In this document: one piece after another, positions 43,762 through 56,367 of the stretch
How the letters are laid out: each line of letters opens with the position of its first letter
Position numbering within the stretch: position 1 is the first letter of the stretch
Assembly (NCBI RefSeq): GCF_900101785.1
Contig: NZ_LT629688.1
Coordinates: 3,224,001 to 3,288,000, forward strand
DNA: 64,000 nucleotides
Direction of reading: 5' to 3'
Source of the DNA: Auraticoccus monumenti
GTDB taxonomy: Bacteria; Actinomycetota; Actinomycetes; Propionibacteriales; Propionibacteriaceae
Notes under the pieces: model-generated
What the model saw: only the letters and a program-made list of their open reading frames with translations
Told to the model about the DNA's origin: nothing
Databases searched by the model: none
Translations under genes and position numbers: made by a program

Positions 43762-45768
43762 TCAGTACGAGACGCTCGGCGCGAGCAGCTTGAAGGTCAC
43801 GGCGAACCAGGCGGTCCCGACCAGCGCGAGCAGCACCAGCACCGCCGCAGCGGTCCGCCACCACCCGGCGCGGGACCGGACCTCCTGGAGCACCACGACC
43901 GCGGCGGGCACCACGGCCAGCGCGCCCAGCGCCTGCAGCACCTGCAGCACCCGCAGCGCGGTGAAGGGCACCTGCTGCAGACCCGTCAGAGCCTGGACGA
44001 CCACCAGCCAGCCGACAAGCGCCACCAGCGTCAGCCCCGCCCCGAACCGGGTCAGCCGTCGGGCGAACCGGGGGGCACCGGGGCCCGCGGACGGGCGTCG
44101 GAACCGGACCACCGCGAGGGCGACCCCGGTGAGCACGCTCCCCAGCAGGACCAGGACCGAGACCAGCAGGACCGGGACGGCGACGGTCGGTGAGCGTCCG
44201 GGGACGACCGGGAGCAGGGTGGAGGCTGGTCCGGTCCCGAGAGCCGTCACCCTCTCCCCCACGGTCCTGACCGTGAGCACACCCTCGCCCCCGACCTCCC
44301 GCCAGACCCCGGGGGCGACCTCCTGGTGCAGGGTCGCCGGCAACCCCTGAGCGGGCTGCACCAGCAGCCTGCCGTCAGGCTGCGCGACCACCCGGGTCGT
44401 CGCCGTCAGGTCGGTGACGGAGAGGAAGGTGCTGTGCAGGGAACGCGACGACCGGTAGCTGCCCTCCGCCGCCCGGGCGCGCTGCAGGGACTCCGCGGGG
44501 TCGACGTCGACGGTCACCGGGTTGGACTCAGCCGGGAAGTAGCGGTCGGCGAAGCCCGTCACCAGGGCGTCGCGGAGGCCGATGGTGTCCAGCGCCCCGG
44601 TGCCGCTGCTGTTCAGCGTGATGAAGATCCCGGTGCCCTGCTCGGGGTAGAGCTGCAGGTGGGAGTGGAAGAACTGGGTGTCACCGCCGTGACCCAGGAT
44701 GCGGTGACCGTTGCGGCTCTCGTCGTGGAGCCCGAGGGTCATCCGCGGTCCCGCGGCGAGGGTGCCCAGCGTGTCGGCGTCCAGGGCCGGGGCGTGCATC
44801 AGGTCCAGCGTCTCCGGGGCCAGCACGGGTTCGCCGGTGACGGGCCGGCCGAGCTGGGCGAGCATGAAGGCCGACATGTCGTCGACCGTGGCGCTCAGAC
44901 CGCCGGCCGGGGACTCCCCCACGTGCTCGAAGGGCGCCGCGGGGGCGGAGGCGTCGGGGTAGCCGTGCGAGACCCGCCCGGCGAGGTCGGACGGCAGCGG
45001 CTGCTCGAAGGTGGCCGACGTCATCCCCGCCGGTACCAGCACGGCCTCGCGCACGTGGTCCTCGAAGCGGACACCGCTGATCCGCTCCACCACGTAGCCG
45101 GCCAGGGCGTTGCCGTAGTTCGAGTACGCCGGCACGGTCCCCGGGGTGTAGAGCTGCTCGGGCGGGTCGGTGCTGACCGCACGCCGCAGGTCCACCGGTG
45201 CTCCGTCCAGCCTGATCAGACCGGCGACCCGCTCCTCGAAGCCGGCGGTGTGGGTGAGCAGGTGCCGCAGCGTGACCGCTCCCCGGTCCAGCGGCAGCTC
45301 GAAGTCCAGGTAGGCGCGGACGTCGGTGTCCAGGTCGAGCTGACCGCGCTCCACCAGCTGCATCACGGCGGTGGCGGTGACCACCTTCGAGATCGACCCC
45401 GGACGGAAGAGGGTGCGCGCCGGGTCGACCGGCACCGGGACGCCGGTACCGGCGCCGGTCTCGGCCCAGCCGTAGCCGCGGCTGGTCAGCACCTCACCGT
45501 CGTGCACGACAGCGACCCCGGCGCCGGCGATCTCGACCCGTTCCAGGGCAGCCGGGAGCATGCCGTCCAGCCAGGCGTCGAGGTCGGCCTTCTCCAGTGG
45601 TGCGCTCAGGACCGGGACCGCCGGCGACGGGGTGGCTGCGACGGTGCCCTGGCACGCCGCCAGCGTCACCAGCACGGGCAGCGCCACCATGGCGGCCAGC
45701 AGCCGTCGCACCGGTCGCGAACGGCGTCGCGGCTGGCGGAGGCCGGTGATGACCGGGTGTGGTGACAT
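43762..45768 (-). CDS. Serine hydrolase lipoprotein (class C beta-lactamase/esterase family) with C-terminal membrane domain
   Basis: 668 residues. A lipoprotein signal ends in LAAC (Cys39). The penicillin-binding-protein fold shows SISK (S125, K128), YSN (Y215) and HGGD near residue 357. A middle beta domain follows, then four C-terminal membrane helices (about 540-660). Class-C-like enzymes with this tail are peptidases or esterases of the envelope rather than drug-resistance lactamases. It lies 127 bp upstream of the kinase gene on the same strand. Confidence 0.85.
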   Translation of the reverse strand: MSPHPVITGLRQPRRRSRPVRRLLAAMVALPVLVTLAACQGTVAATPSPAVPVLSAPLEKADLDAWLDGMLPAALERVEIAGAGVAVVHDGEVLTSRGYGWAETGAGTGVPVPVDPARTLFRPGSISKVVTATAVMQLVERGQLDLDTDVRAYLDFELPLDRGAVTLRHLLTHTAGFEERVAGLIRLDGAPVDLRRAVSTDPPEQLYTPGTVPAYSNYGNALAGYVVERISGVRFEDHVREAVLVPAGMTSATFEQPLPSDLAGRVSHGYPDASAPAAPFEHVGESPAGGLSATVDDMSAFMLAQLGRPVTGEPVLAPETLDLMHAPALDADTLGTLAAGPRMTLGLHDESRNGHRILGHGGDTQFFHSHLQLYPEQGTGIFITLNSSGTGALDTIGLRDALVTGFADRYFPAESNPVTVDVDPAESLQRARAAEGSYRSSRSLHSTFLSVTDLTATTRVVAQPDGRLLVQPAQGLPATLHQEVAPGVWREVGGEGVLTVRTVGERVTALGTGPASTLLPVVPGRSPTVAVPVLLVSVLVLLGSVLTGVALAVVRFRRPSAGPGAPRFARRLTRFGAGLTLVALVGWLVVVQALTGLQQVPFTALRVLQVLQALGALAVVPAAVVVLQEVRSRAGWWRTAAAVLVLLALVGTAWFAVTFKLLAPSVSY

Positions 45769-45884
45769 GGACGCTCCTCGGGTTCCCGGGGTGTCGGGAC
45801 CGTGTCCGCGTCGCCACCTCCGGGTGTGCTCCCAGCCTGCTGGCTGGGCCGGGTCCGACGCATCCGGCGCAGGGAGGAAGCCCG

Positions 45885-45902
45885 TTTACGACCTTCGTCG
45901 TA
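45885..45902. promoter_or_regulatory. TACGAC-CTTC-GTCGTA dyad between divergent hydrolases
   Basis: Perfect 6-bp arms around a 4-bp centre (45887-45902, preceded by TT), in the intergenic region between the serine hydrolase lipoprotein and the secreted hydrolase. A plausible operator; the regulator is unknown, perhaps the neighbouring response regulator. Confidence 0.45.
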
Positions 45903-45940
45903 GCCGCGCCCTGACCGGTCCCCCGGGAGCGGGAGGGGCC

Positions 45941-45971
45941 TTGACCCTGTGCCAGGGACACGCCGTGCACT
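45941..45971 (+). promoter_or_regulatory. MerR-type promoter box D (secreted hydrolase)
   Basis: Plus strand, the only box in this direction: -35 TTGACC (45941-45946), 19-bp spacer with TGTGCCAGGGACA, -10 TGCACT (45966-45971). The hydrolase ATG is about 40 nt after the predicted start. Confidence 0.7.
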
Positions 45972-46017
45972 CGACCCCGACGCGGTGCGACCGCACCGTC
46001 GTGACGGAGGAGCGGGA

Positions 46018-47544
46018 ATGGGACGACGACGACGACGACTGGCTGGCGTGCTGAGCGCGCTGGCAGCGCTGGGGATGATCGGACCGCTGGTCCTCACGGC
46101 CTCGGCCGACCAGCAGGCACCCGGGCCGGCGGCCGCGGGGTGGGGGGCCTGCCCGGCCGAGGTGGCCGCGCAGGAGCCGGCGCTGCAGTGCGCGACGGTG
46201 CCGGTGCCGGTGGACTACGCCGACCCCGACTCCCCCACCCTCGACCTGATGATCTCGAGGCTGGCCAGCACCGGAGGGCCGGCTCGTCGCGGGGTGCTGC
46301 TGACCAACCCCGGCGGGCCCGGCGCGAGCGGCCTGACCATGCCGGTCGACCTGGTGACCAAGGGCATCCCCGCCGCTGTCACCAGCGCCTACGACCTGAT
46401 CGGCATGGACCCACGCGGGGTCGGGCGCTCTGCCCCGGTCTCCTGCGGATTCACCCTGGAGTCGCCGTACCGCGGCAACGTCCCCCCGTTCGCGCCCGAC
46501 GCCGCGGCCGTCTCGGCCCAGGCCCAGATCGCCGAGGCGGTCGCGGCCGACTGCGGCCGCAACGACACCGACGGGCGGATGCGGCACATCACCACCGCCA
46601 ACACCGCCCGTGACATGGACCGGATCCGCATCGCCCTCGGCGAGGAGGACGTCAACTTCTTGGGGACGTCCTACGGCTCGGCGCTCGGCGCGGCCTACGC
46701 CTCGATGTTCCCCGAGCGCACCGACCGCGTCGTGCTCGACAGCAACGTCGGCGGCACCCGCCTGGACCACGACGCCATGCGCCGCTACGGGCAGGGCGTG
46801 GAGGACAGCTTCGGCGACTTCGCCCGGTGGGCCGCAGTCCGCGACGACAGCTACGGCCTGGGCCGCTCCCCGGCCCGGGTGCGCCAGACGTACCTGCAGC
46901 TGGCCGAGCGGCTGGACACCGAACCCGCAGGGGGCTACGACGGCGCCTCCTTCCGCTTCCGCAGCTTCCTCGGCCTCTACGGGGAGTCCCAGTACCCCGG
47001 GACCGCTCGGCTGTGGCAGTCCCTGCTCGCGGACCAGCCGGCCGCTACCGACCCGGACGTGGTCGCACCCGAGCCGGCACCCTCCCCGACCGGGGAGCCC
47101 GCGCTGGCGCCCTGGGACAACAACTGGTCGGCCTTCCTGGCCGTCACGTGCAACGACGGCGTCTGGAGCGAGGACCTGGCCCACTACCAGAGGGCGGTCG
47201 AGCAGGATCGCGAGCGCTACCCCCTCTTCGGGGCAGCCGGGGCCAACATCAACCCGTGCGCCTTCTGGCCGTGGGAGCCGGCCGAGCCCCCGGTGCAGAT
47301 CGATGACGAGGGCAGGACCACCATCCTGCTGCTGCAGAACCGGAGGGACCCGGGCACACCGCTGGCGGGGGCACAGGTGCTGCGGAAGGCCTTCGCACAG
47401 CGGTCCCGGATGGTCACCGTGGACGGCAGCGGCCACGGCGTGTACGTCTACGGCGACAACGCGTGCGCGCTGAACGTCACCACCGAGTTCCTGGTGCAGG
47501 GCACCCTGCCGCGACGCGACACCAGCTGCCGGCCCAACCGCTGA
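46018..47544 (+). CDS. Secreted alpha/beta hydrolase (TAP-like, tripeptidyl aminopeptidase family)
   Basis: 508 residues. Signal peptide (RRRRRLAGVLSALAALGMIGPLVLTASA) is followed by WGACP. Hydrolase motifs: LTNPGGPGASG (oxyanion), GMDPRGVGRS, and the nucleophile elbow GTSYGS (S218). The acid and base fit LLLQNRRDPGTPLAGA and GSGHGVYVYGDNAC. The C-terminal cysteines are typical of Streptomyces tripeptidyl aminopeptidases (TAP C-terminal domain). ATG 46018 follows GGAGGAG. Expressed from box D. Confidence 0.87.
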   Translation: MGRRRRRLAGVLSALAALGMIGPLVLTASADQQAPGPAAAGWGACPAEVAAQEPALQCATVPVPVDYADPDSPTLDLMISRLASTGGPARRGVLLTNPGGPGASGLTMPVDLVTKGIPAAVTSAYDLIGMDPRGVGRSAPVSCGFTLESPYRGNVPPFAPDAAAVSAQAQIAEAVAADCGRNDTDGRMRHITTANTARDMDRIRIALGEEDVNFLGTSYGSALGAAYASMFPERTDRVVLDSNVGGTRLDHDAMRRYGQGVEDSFGDFARWAAVRDDSYGLGRSPARVRQTYLQLAERLDTEPAGGYDGASFRFRSFLGLYGESQYPGTARLWQSLLADQPAATDPDVVAPEPAPSPTGEPALAPWDNNWSAFLAVTCNDGVWSEDLAHYQRAVEQDRERYPLFGAAGANINPCAFWPWEPAEPPVQIDDEGRTTILLLQNRRDPGTPLAGAQVLRKAFAQRSRMVTVDGSGHGVYVYGDNACALNVTTEFLVQGTLPRRDTSCRPNR

Positions 47545-47689
47545 CCCACGCCTCCCGACCACGACCTCGTCCCGACCACAGGGGCGTCAACCACCCGCAG
47601 ACACCACCGCCGGTGACCCAACCCATCCCCGTCGCGGGACGGGTGACGTCGGCGAGCGGCGTGCGGGTCCGTCCCAGACAGGAAGCCAG

Positions 47690-47914
47690 ATGCCCGACAC
47701 CCACGTAGCCCCACGAGGCCCGCGCTCGAGAGACCCGCGCGCGAGCCTTCTCGCCCCGCCCGTCCTGCCCGCCCGCGTCCACACGGCGTCGGACGTCGGC
47801 GTGGCCGGCCGCCCGGACGAGCGGCCCGTCCTGCACCAGGTGGACGCCGCCCTGCTGTGGACCCTCCTCCTCACCGCCGCTGCGCTGTGCGTCGAGGGCC
47901 TGCTCCCATGGTGA
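47690..47914 (+). CDS. Small membrane protein overlapping the esterase start
   Basis: 74 residues. A polar Pro/Arg-rich part precedes one C-terminal membrane helix (ALLWTLLLTAAALCVEGLL). AGGAAG lies 6 bp before ATG 47690. Its stop (47912-47914) overlaps the downstream esterase start ATG 47908, so translation may be coupled. No family recognised. Confidence 0.5.
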   Translation: MPDTHVAPRGPRSRDPRASLLAPPVLPARVHTASDVGVAGRPDERPVLHQVDAALLWTLLLTAAALCVEGLLPW

Positions 47915-48999
47915 GCCGGCGGCCGACCGACCGACCGAGGAGTGACCGGTCGAGGACCACGACGCGTCGCCCGGACCGCTCGGTGCGGCGGCGGGTCGGG
48001 GCAGTCGTCGCGTCAGGGCTCCTGGTGGCCGTGACCGTGGGCGTGGCCTTCTTCCAGCTCGGGTGGCCCTGGTGGCACGACGAGGGCGATCGCAACCACG
48101 TGCACCGGGCTGCCGACGGCACTCCCCAGCACTACCAGGTCCACCTCCCGCCGCAGTGGGACGGACGGACCGGGCTCCCGGTGGTGATGGCGGTGCACGG
48201 CTGCGGGATGACCGGCTTCGGCTGGAACTCGATGAAGCACACCACACAGTTCAACCCCCTGGCCGACCAGGAGGGCTTCAGCGTGGTCTACCCGACCCAA
48301 CGACCCTTCCAGAGCTGGCAGAACTGCTGGAGCCCGCTGGACCCCCGCCACCAGCAACGCGGAGCCGGGGAGCCGGCGCTCCTCGCCGGGGTCGTCCGCG
48401 ACGTCGTCCGGACCTACGGCGCCGACCCGGCCCGGGTGCACGTCGCCGGCGCGTCCTCCGGCGCCGGGGTCGCCGTGGTCCTCGCGGCCACCTACCCGGA
48501 GCTGTTCGCCACGGCGACCTCGGTGGCGGGGTGGGAGTACGGGGTGGACCAGCTCGACCTCGAGGACCCGGACGCCACCCCACCCACCACGACGGCACGG
48601 CAGGCGTGGGCGCAGATGGGCGACCGCCAGCGGCAGCTGCCGATGCTGGTCCTCCAGGGGGGACGCGACGAGGTGGTCCCGCCGCTCGTGGGTGAACGGC
48701 TCGTGCAGCACCGGCTCGCGGTGGAGGACCTCGTCGACGACGGGCTGCTCAACCAGAGCCTCGAGCTCGGCGCCGCGACGAGCACCGTGACGGACGAGGG
48801 TGGTCACTCCTCCCAGCGCACCCTCCACCTCACACCCGAAGGCCGGGCGCTGGTGGACTACCACGTCGTCCCCGAGCTGGGTCACGCCTGGCCGGGACCG
48901 GACGGTCGTGGCAGCTACACCGACCCCGTCGGGCCCGACGCCTCCCGCCTGGTCTGGCGGTTCGCCCAGCACCACGACCTCGGTCTGCCGATCTCCTGA
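47908..48999 (+). CDS. Secreted or membrane-anchored esterase (PHB-depolymerase/LpqC-like)
   Basis: 363 residues. A basic N-terminus precedes one hydrophobic segment (GAVVASGLLVAVTVGVAFFQL), a signal anchor. The hydrolase core shows VVMAVHGCGMTGFGWNSM (oxyanion), FSVVYPTQ, the nucleophile elbow GASSGAGVA, LVLQGGRDEVVPP (acid) and ELGHAWPG (His). This is the esterase-family PHB-depolymerase-like group, which includes feruloyl esterases and mycobacterial LpqC. The substrate is unknown. Confidence 0.83.
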   Translation: MVSRRPTDRPRSDRSRTTTRRPDRSVRRRVGAVVASGLLVAVTVGVAFFQLGWPWWHDEGDRNHVHRAADGTPQHYQVHLPPQWDGRTGLPVVMAVHGCGMTGFGWNSMKHTTQFNPLADQEGFSVVYPTQRPFQSWQNCWSPLDPRHQQRGAGEPALLAGVVRDVVRTYGADPARVHVAGASSGAGVAVVLAATYPELFATATSVAGWEYGVDQLDLEDPDATPPTTTARQAWAQMGDRQRQLPMLVLQGGRDEVVPPLVGERLVQHRLAVEDLVDDGLLNQSLELGAATSTVTDEGGHSSQRTLHLTPEGRALVDYHVVPELGHAWPGPDGRGSYTDPVGPDASRLVWRFAQHHDLGLPIS

Positions 49000-49073
49000 G
49001 CCCACGGGCGCCCGGGCCACGACCTCGCGAGCCCTCGGCGGTCGTGGGCCCGCGGGCGCGCACCCGTGGGCTC
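48998..49073. terminator. Large nested hairpin, bidirectional terminator
   Basis: Outer perfect 11-bp arms (48998-49008 and 49063-49073) enclose a second inverted repeat (CGGGCCACGACC with GGTCGTGGGCCCG). Together they form a stem of more than 20 bp between the convergent esterase and NmrA-type genes, overlapping both stop codons. Confidence 0.8.
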
Positions 49074-49980
49074 AGATCCGCGACGTCTGCCCGGCGCCCT
49101 CGGCGTCGAGCGGGGCGAAGTCCTCCCGGTGGTCGACGGCCCACCGGGCGAAGGGGCGGGTCGGGTGGCCGATGATCGTCTCGGCCTCGCCGGAGACCCG
49201 CTCCGGGTTGCTGACCAGGGTGTCGAAGTAGGCGGAGTGGGCCTCGGCGAAAGCGCGGCTGGACCACGCCGCGAGCTGCGCGACGGCCTCCTCCGCGTCC
49301 TGCTGGCGCACCGTGACGGGGCGTCCGACCGCCGCACCGATCGCCTCGGCCTCCTGGCGCCGGGTGAGCTGCTCGGGGCCGGTGATCGCGTAGGCCCGCC
49401 CGCGGTGCACCGGGTCGACCAGGCAGCGCCAGGCCACCTCGGCGACATCGGCCTCGTGCACCGACGAGCGCACCGCCCCGGGATGGGACATCAGCACCGG
49501 CTCACCGGCCCGGATCGCTGCGGCCCACCCGAGCGCGTTGCCGGCGAAGGCGCCGCAGCGCAGGAACGTCGAGTCCGTGCCGGTCGCGCCGATGGCCTCC
49601 TCGAGGTCGGCCCAGACGCCGGGCATGACGCCCTGGGTGCCGTGCTGGAGCTGGGCCGCGGAGAGGTAGACGACGTGGTCGACCTCCGCGGCCAGGGCGC
49701 TCACACTCTCGCGGGCCCCGGTGGCGTCGAAGCCCATCCAGTTCCAGAAGGCGGCATGAGCCCCCCGTGCGGCCTCGGCCACCGCATCGGGCTGGGTCGG
49801 GTCGCCGAGGCGGAGGTCGACCTCGGCCGGCAGCCCTGCGGTCTCCGGGCTCCGGGTGAGGGCACGCACGTGGTGACCGTCGGCCAGCAGGTGGCGGACG
49901 AGGTGTCGTCCCACCTTCCCGGTGGCCCCGGTGACCAGCACGGTCAGTGGTGCGGTGGTGGTCCTGGCGGTCTGGGACAT
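49072..49980 (-). CDS. NmrA-like NAD(P)-binding protein (atypical SDR)
   Basis: 302 residues. The Rossmann motif VTGATGKVGRHLVRHLL is at the N-terminus; there is no SDR YxxxK active site. HHVRALTRSPE, GDPTQPDAV, HVVYLSAAQ and RSSVHEADVAEVAWRCL are typical of the NmrA/NAD(P)H-azoreductase-like group that senses redox state or reduces quinones. ATG 49978-49980. Driven by box E through an unusually long leader (about 147 nt) that crosses a (GGGT)4 tract. Confidence 0.82.
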   Translation of the reverse strand: MSQTARTTTAPLTVLVTGATGKVGRHLVRHLLADGHHVRALTRSPETAGLPAEVDLRLGDPTQPDAVAEAARGAHAAFWNWMGFDATGARESVSALAAEVDHVVYLSAAQLQHGTQGVMPGVWADLEEAIGATGTDSTFLRCGAFAGNALGWAAAIRAGEPVLMSHPGAVRSSVHEADVAEVAWRCLVDPVHRGRAYAITGPEQLTRRQEAEAIGAAVGRPVTVRQQDAEEAVAQLAAWSSRAFAEAHSAYFDTLVSNPERVSGEAETIIGHPTRPFARWAVDHREDFAPLDAEGAGQTSRI

Positions 49981-49997
49981 GACGGTGCTCCTTGTGT

Positions 49998-50012
49998 GGG
50001 TGGGTGGGTGGG
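49998..50012 (+). other. G-quadruplex-forming tract (GGGT)4
   Basis: Four GGG runs separated by single T residues, a canonical and very stable quadruplex sequence. It lies on the template strand of the NmrA-type gene leader, about 18 bp upstream of its start codon. Confidence 0.75.
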
Positions 50013-50133
50013 TGTCAGGTCGCCGGCGAACGGCCGTGCCTGCGCCGGGGCGCTGCACCACTCCCGGGCGGTGGCGGGGGCGGGTCCGGTGGTGCCTCCG
50101 CCCAGCCGGTCGTGGTGCCGAGCGCCCTCCCGC

Positions 50134-50164
50134 AGTACAGGCTCTGTCCCTGGAACCAGGTCAA
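50134..50164 (-). promoter_or_regulatory. MerR-type promoter box E (NmrA-like gene)
   Basis: Minus strand: -35 TTGACC (50159-50164), 19-bp spacer with GGTTCCAGGGACA, -10 TGTACT (50134-50139). Confidence 0.7.
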
Positions 50165-50351
50165 GCCCGGCGCCGGGGCCGGTGGTCGCCCGGGCGACGA
50201 CCCCTCACCGCGCCCCCGCTCGCGGGCAGGTCGAGAGCCGCGCTCCTGGTGCGACGACACGACCACCCGGCGACCAGGAGGGTCGGCGGGTGGTCGTGGT
50301 GCTGGCCCCGGGCGGACGGGGTCGAGCCGGACCGTCGCCGGTCCGCGGCGG

Positions 50352-51047
50352 TCACCAGGCGACGGTGTCGCCCTGGTAGGTGACGTAGTGGAGACCGCCC
50401 TCGCCCTCGTGGGCGGTGATCGTGTCGACGACCCCTGGCACGCTCTCCTCGACGGTCAACGCGGCACCGGCGCCGCCCAGATCGGTCTGCACCCAGCCGG
50501 GATCGACCAGGAGCAGGGTGCGGGGGTCGTCGGCGTGGCGGGCGGCGAAGCTGCGCATCAGCTGGTTGAGGGCGGACTTGCTCGCCCGGTAGACCTCGTG
50601 CCCACCGTTGGTGTTCATCGAGATGCTGCCCTGCGTGGAGGACATCACCCCCAGCGTCCCCGTGCGTGGCACCAGGTCCTGCAGGACCTCGATCACGCGC
50701 ATCGGGGACAGGGCGTTGGTGACCATCACCTCCACGAAGGTCTCCGTGGGGACCTCACCGACCGGGAGGTCGTCGTCGGCGATGGCCCCGTTGACGAACA
50801 CCAGGTCCAGCTGCGTCGCGGCCAGCCGCCGACGCAGCGCAGCCAGCTGCTCCTGGTCGTTCATGTCGAGCGTCTCGACCGCGACGTCGCCGTCGGAGGA
50901 GTCCGCCAGGTCGTGCAGAGCGGTCCTGCCCTGACCCCGGACCGTGCCGATGACCTTCCAGCCCCTGCTGACGAGCTCGCGGACGAGCCCGAGCCCGATC
51001 GTCCGGGAGGCCCCCACGACGAGTGCCGTCTTTCCATTCATGCTCAT
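50352..51047 (-). CDS. Short-chain dehydrogenase/reductase
   Basis: 231 residues: VVGASRTIGLGL (nucleotide motif), VFVNGAI in place of NNAG, SSTQGSISM and the catalytic YRASK. Resembles CsgA-like or carbonyl-reductase SDRs. Start ATG 51045-51047, or an ATG two codons later. It is the last gene of the AKR-Gfo/Idh-SDR minus-strand operon, 48 bp from the oxidoreductase gene. Confidence 0.87.
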   Translation of the reverse strand: MSMNGKTALVVGASRTIGLGLVRELVSRGWKVIGTVRGQGRTALHDLADSSDGDVAVETLDMNDQEQLAALRRRLAATQLDLVFVNGAIADDDLPVGEVPTETFVEVMVTNALSPMRVIEVLQDLVPRTGTLGVMSSTQGSISMNTNGGHEVYRASKSALNQLMRSFAARHADDPRTLLLVDPGWVQTDLGGAGAALTVEESVPGVVDTITAHEGEGGLHYVTYQGDTVAW

Positions 51048-51095
51048 GTCCTTCGTCTCGTTCTGGATGTGGTCGTGCGGGGCCGAGCTGGCCGG

Positions 51096-54795
<3,700 letters not shown>

Positions 54796-54846
54796 GAGGG
54801 TCTCCTTCTCCCGGCGCCGGTGCGTCCGGGTGGTGGTGTGCCCGAC

Positions 54847-54877
54847 AACGTGGCGTGTGTTCCCGGGACCGGGTCAA
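54847..54877 (-). promoter_or_regulatory. MerR-type promoter box G (SnoaL-like gene)
   Basis: Minus strand: -35 TTGACC (54872-54877), 19-bp spacer with GGTCCCGGGAACA, -10 CACGTT (54847-54852), the least typical -10 of the seven main boxes. Confidence 0.6.
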
Positions 54878-54911
54878 GCCCGGGGCGCAGGTGCGGCTGC
54901 GAGTCGCGCAC

Positions 54912-54942
54912 TTGCATACCGATCGGAACGGAAGAGTAGGCT
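54912..54942 (+). promoter_or_regulatory. TetR promoter with operator; leaderless start
   Basis: TTGCAT (54912-54917) and TAGGCT (54937-54942) with 19 bp between. The operator TACCGATCGGAA (54917-54928) overlaps the -35. The ATG at 54949 lies 6 bp after the -10, so the transcript should be leaderless. Confidence 0.6.
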
Positions 54943-54948
54943 AACGTG

Positions 54949-55569
54949 ATGGTCACCAGCGAGCGAGGCCGCATCGGTCGACCCAGGGAGTTCGACGTCG
55001 ACGAGGCGCTCGACGACGCCATGCAGGTGTTCTGGGAGAAGGGCTACGAGGGCGCCAGCCTCGCCGAGCTCACCGCCGCGATGGGCATCACGAAGCCCAG
55101 CATGTACGCCGCCTTCGGCAACAAGGAACAGCTCTTCCGGCGAGCGGTCGAGCGGTACACCGCAGGCCCTGCGTCCTACGGCTACCGGGCGCTGGAGGAA
55201 CCCACGGCCCAGGAGGTCACCCACGCCCTCCTGCACGGAGCTGCTCGTGCCACCACGCTGACCGAGCGGCCCTCGGGGTGCATGGGTGTGCAGAGCGCCC
55301 TGGTCACGGGCGACGCCGGGTCACCGGCTCGCAGCATGCTGGTCGACTGGCGCAACGACGTCCTGACCAGGCTGCGGGAGCGCTTCCGTCGCGCGGCCGC
55401 CGAGGGTGACCTCCCGCCGACCCTGGACCCCGACCGGTTCGCCACCTACGTCATGACGGTGGCCTACGGCATCGCCGTGCAGGCCGCGACCGGCCTCAGC
55501 GGCGAGGACCTGCACGGCGTGGCGGACAGCGTCGTCGCCGCCGTCGCCTGGGCCGACGACGACACCTGA
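54949..55569 (+). CDS. TetR-family transcriptional regulator
   Basis: 206 residues of typical TetR layout: GRPREFDVDEALDDAMQVFWEKGYEG, then SLAELTAAMGITKPSMYAAFGNKEQLFRRAVERY, and a full ligand domain (C-terminal YGIAVQAATGLSGEDLHGVADSVV, TetR_C group of AcrR/YcdC type). It shares an operator sequence with the AKR operon 1.6 kb away and is likely its repressor. The GTG one codon earlier is an alternative start. Confidence 0.88.
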   Translation: MVTSERGRIGRPREFDVDEALDDAMQVFWEKGYEGASLAELTAAMGITKPSMYAAFGNKEQLFRRAVERYTAGPASYGYRALEEPTAQEVTHALLHGAARATTLTERPSGCMGVQSALVTGDAGSPARSMLVDWRNDVLTRLRERFRRAAAEGDLPPTLDPDRFATYVMTVAYGIAVQAATGLSGEDLHGVADSVVAAVAWADDDT

Positions 55570-55652
55570 CGCAGCACCTCGACGACGAGATGTGGACCAA
55601 GGCCGAAGGTGGAGGAACTCGACGTCGCGTCGACGCCGGCCGAGATCGAGGA

Positions 55653-56249
55653 TCAGCGCGGAGGAGCCGGCGGCTGTTCGGCCGCTGTGCCTCGTCCCGG
55701 CGCCGGGGAGCCCGGGACGCGGCCAGCCGCACCGACGCCTGGCCGGGTGCGGTTGGTGAGGGCGAAGACCACCGCGGCCACGACGGCGACCAACCAGCCC
55801 TCGGTGACACCCCAGTGGGCTCCGCTGCTGAAGGACCCGGTCAGCTGCTGCACCACCAGCTCCGGCGGGACGCTGCGGTTGAGCTGCAGCAGGAACGCGA
55901 GTCCGCTCACCGCGCCTGACAGGCAGCCTCCGAGGACGGTCCCGAGCCACGCCGACAGCGCCACGGCGGCCGCGCCGCGCTCCCGGCTGGCCGACCTGGC
56001 ACCGAGCCAGGTGACCAGGGCCACGACGGCCGCCACCAGAAGCAGTCCGAGGAGGAAGGTGAGGACGGACACGGCCCCGCGGGCCCGGAGGTAGGGGAAG
56101 ACGACCGGAGCCTGGAGGAAGACCGCGCGCGACGCGTGAGCCACGTTCGCCAGCGTCAGGAGGTGCACGGCGAGGCTGGCCAGACAAGCCCCCAGCGCGG
56201 CGAGCCCCGACGCGACGAGCACAGCGGGACGGGTTCTCGGCGCCGGCAT
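55653..56249 (-). CDS. Four-helix membrane protein of unknown function
   Basis: 198 residues with about four hydrophobic helices (AVLVASGLAALGACLASLAVHLL, VSVLTFLLGLLLVAAVVALVTWLG, AVALSAWLGTVLGGCLSGAVSGLAFLL, GWLVAVVAAVVFALT). The tail is Pro/Gly-rich. No family recognised. ATG 56247-56249; upstream GTG/ATG extensions are low complexity. A weak MerR-type box lies about 40 bp upstream. Confidence 0.65.
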   Translation of the reverse strand: MPAPRTRPAVLVASGLAALGACLASLAVHLLTLANVAHASRAVFLQAPVVFPYLRARGAVSVLTFLLGLLLVAAVVALVTWLGARSASRERGAAAVALSAWLGTVLGGCLSGAVSGLAFLLQLNRSVPPELVVQQLTGSFSSGAHWGVTEGWLVAVVAAVVFALTNRTRPGVGAAGRVPGSPAPGRGTAAEQPPAPPR

Positions 56250-56289
56250 GCGCGTCACCGTACCGACCCGTCGTGTCACCGCCGCCCGC

Positions 56290-56320
56290 GGCGCAGGTCC
56301 TGTCCCGGGGCATCGGTCAG
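56290..56320 (-). promoter_or_regulatory. Weak MerR-type box I (membrane-protein gene)
   Basis: Minus strand: CTGACC (56315-56320), 19 bp with GATGCCCCGGGACA, then TGCGCC (56290-56295). The geometry matches the other boxes but both hexamers are poor. Confidence 0.35.
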
Positions 56321-56367
56321 GCCGCAGCACTCACCCTGCACTGCCCAGCGGATGAGTCAGATGGAGG

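Noticed and set aside
43762-45768. Calling the serine hydrolase a beta-lactamase resistance gene
   Set aside because: The C-terminal membrane domain and lipoprotein anchor point to an envelope peptidase or esterase; SxxK and YxN alone do not show lactamase activity.
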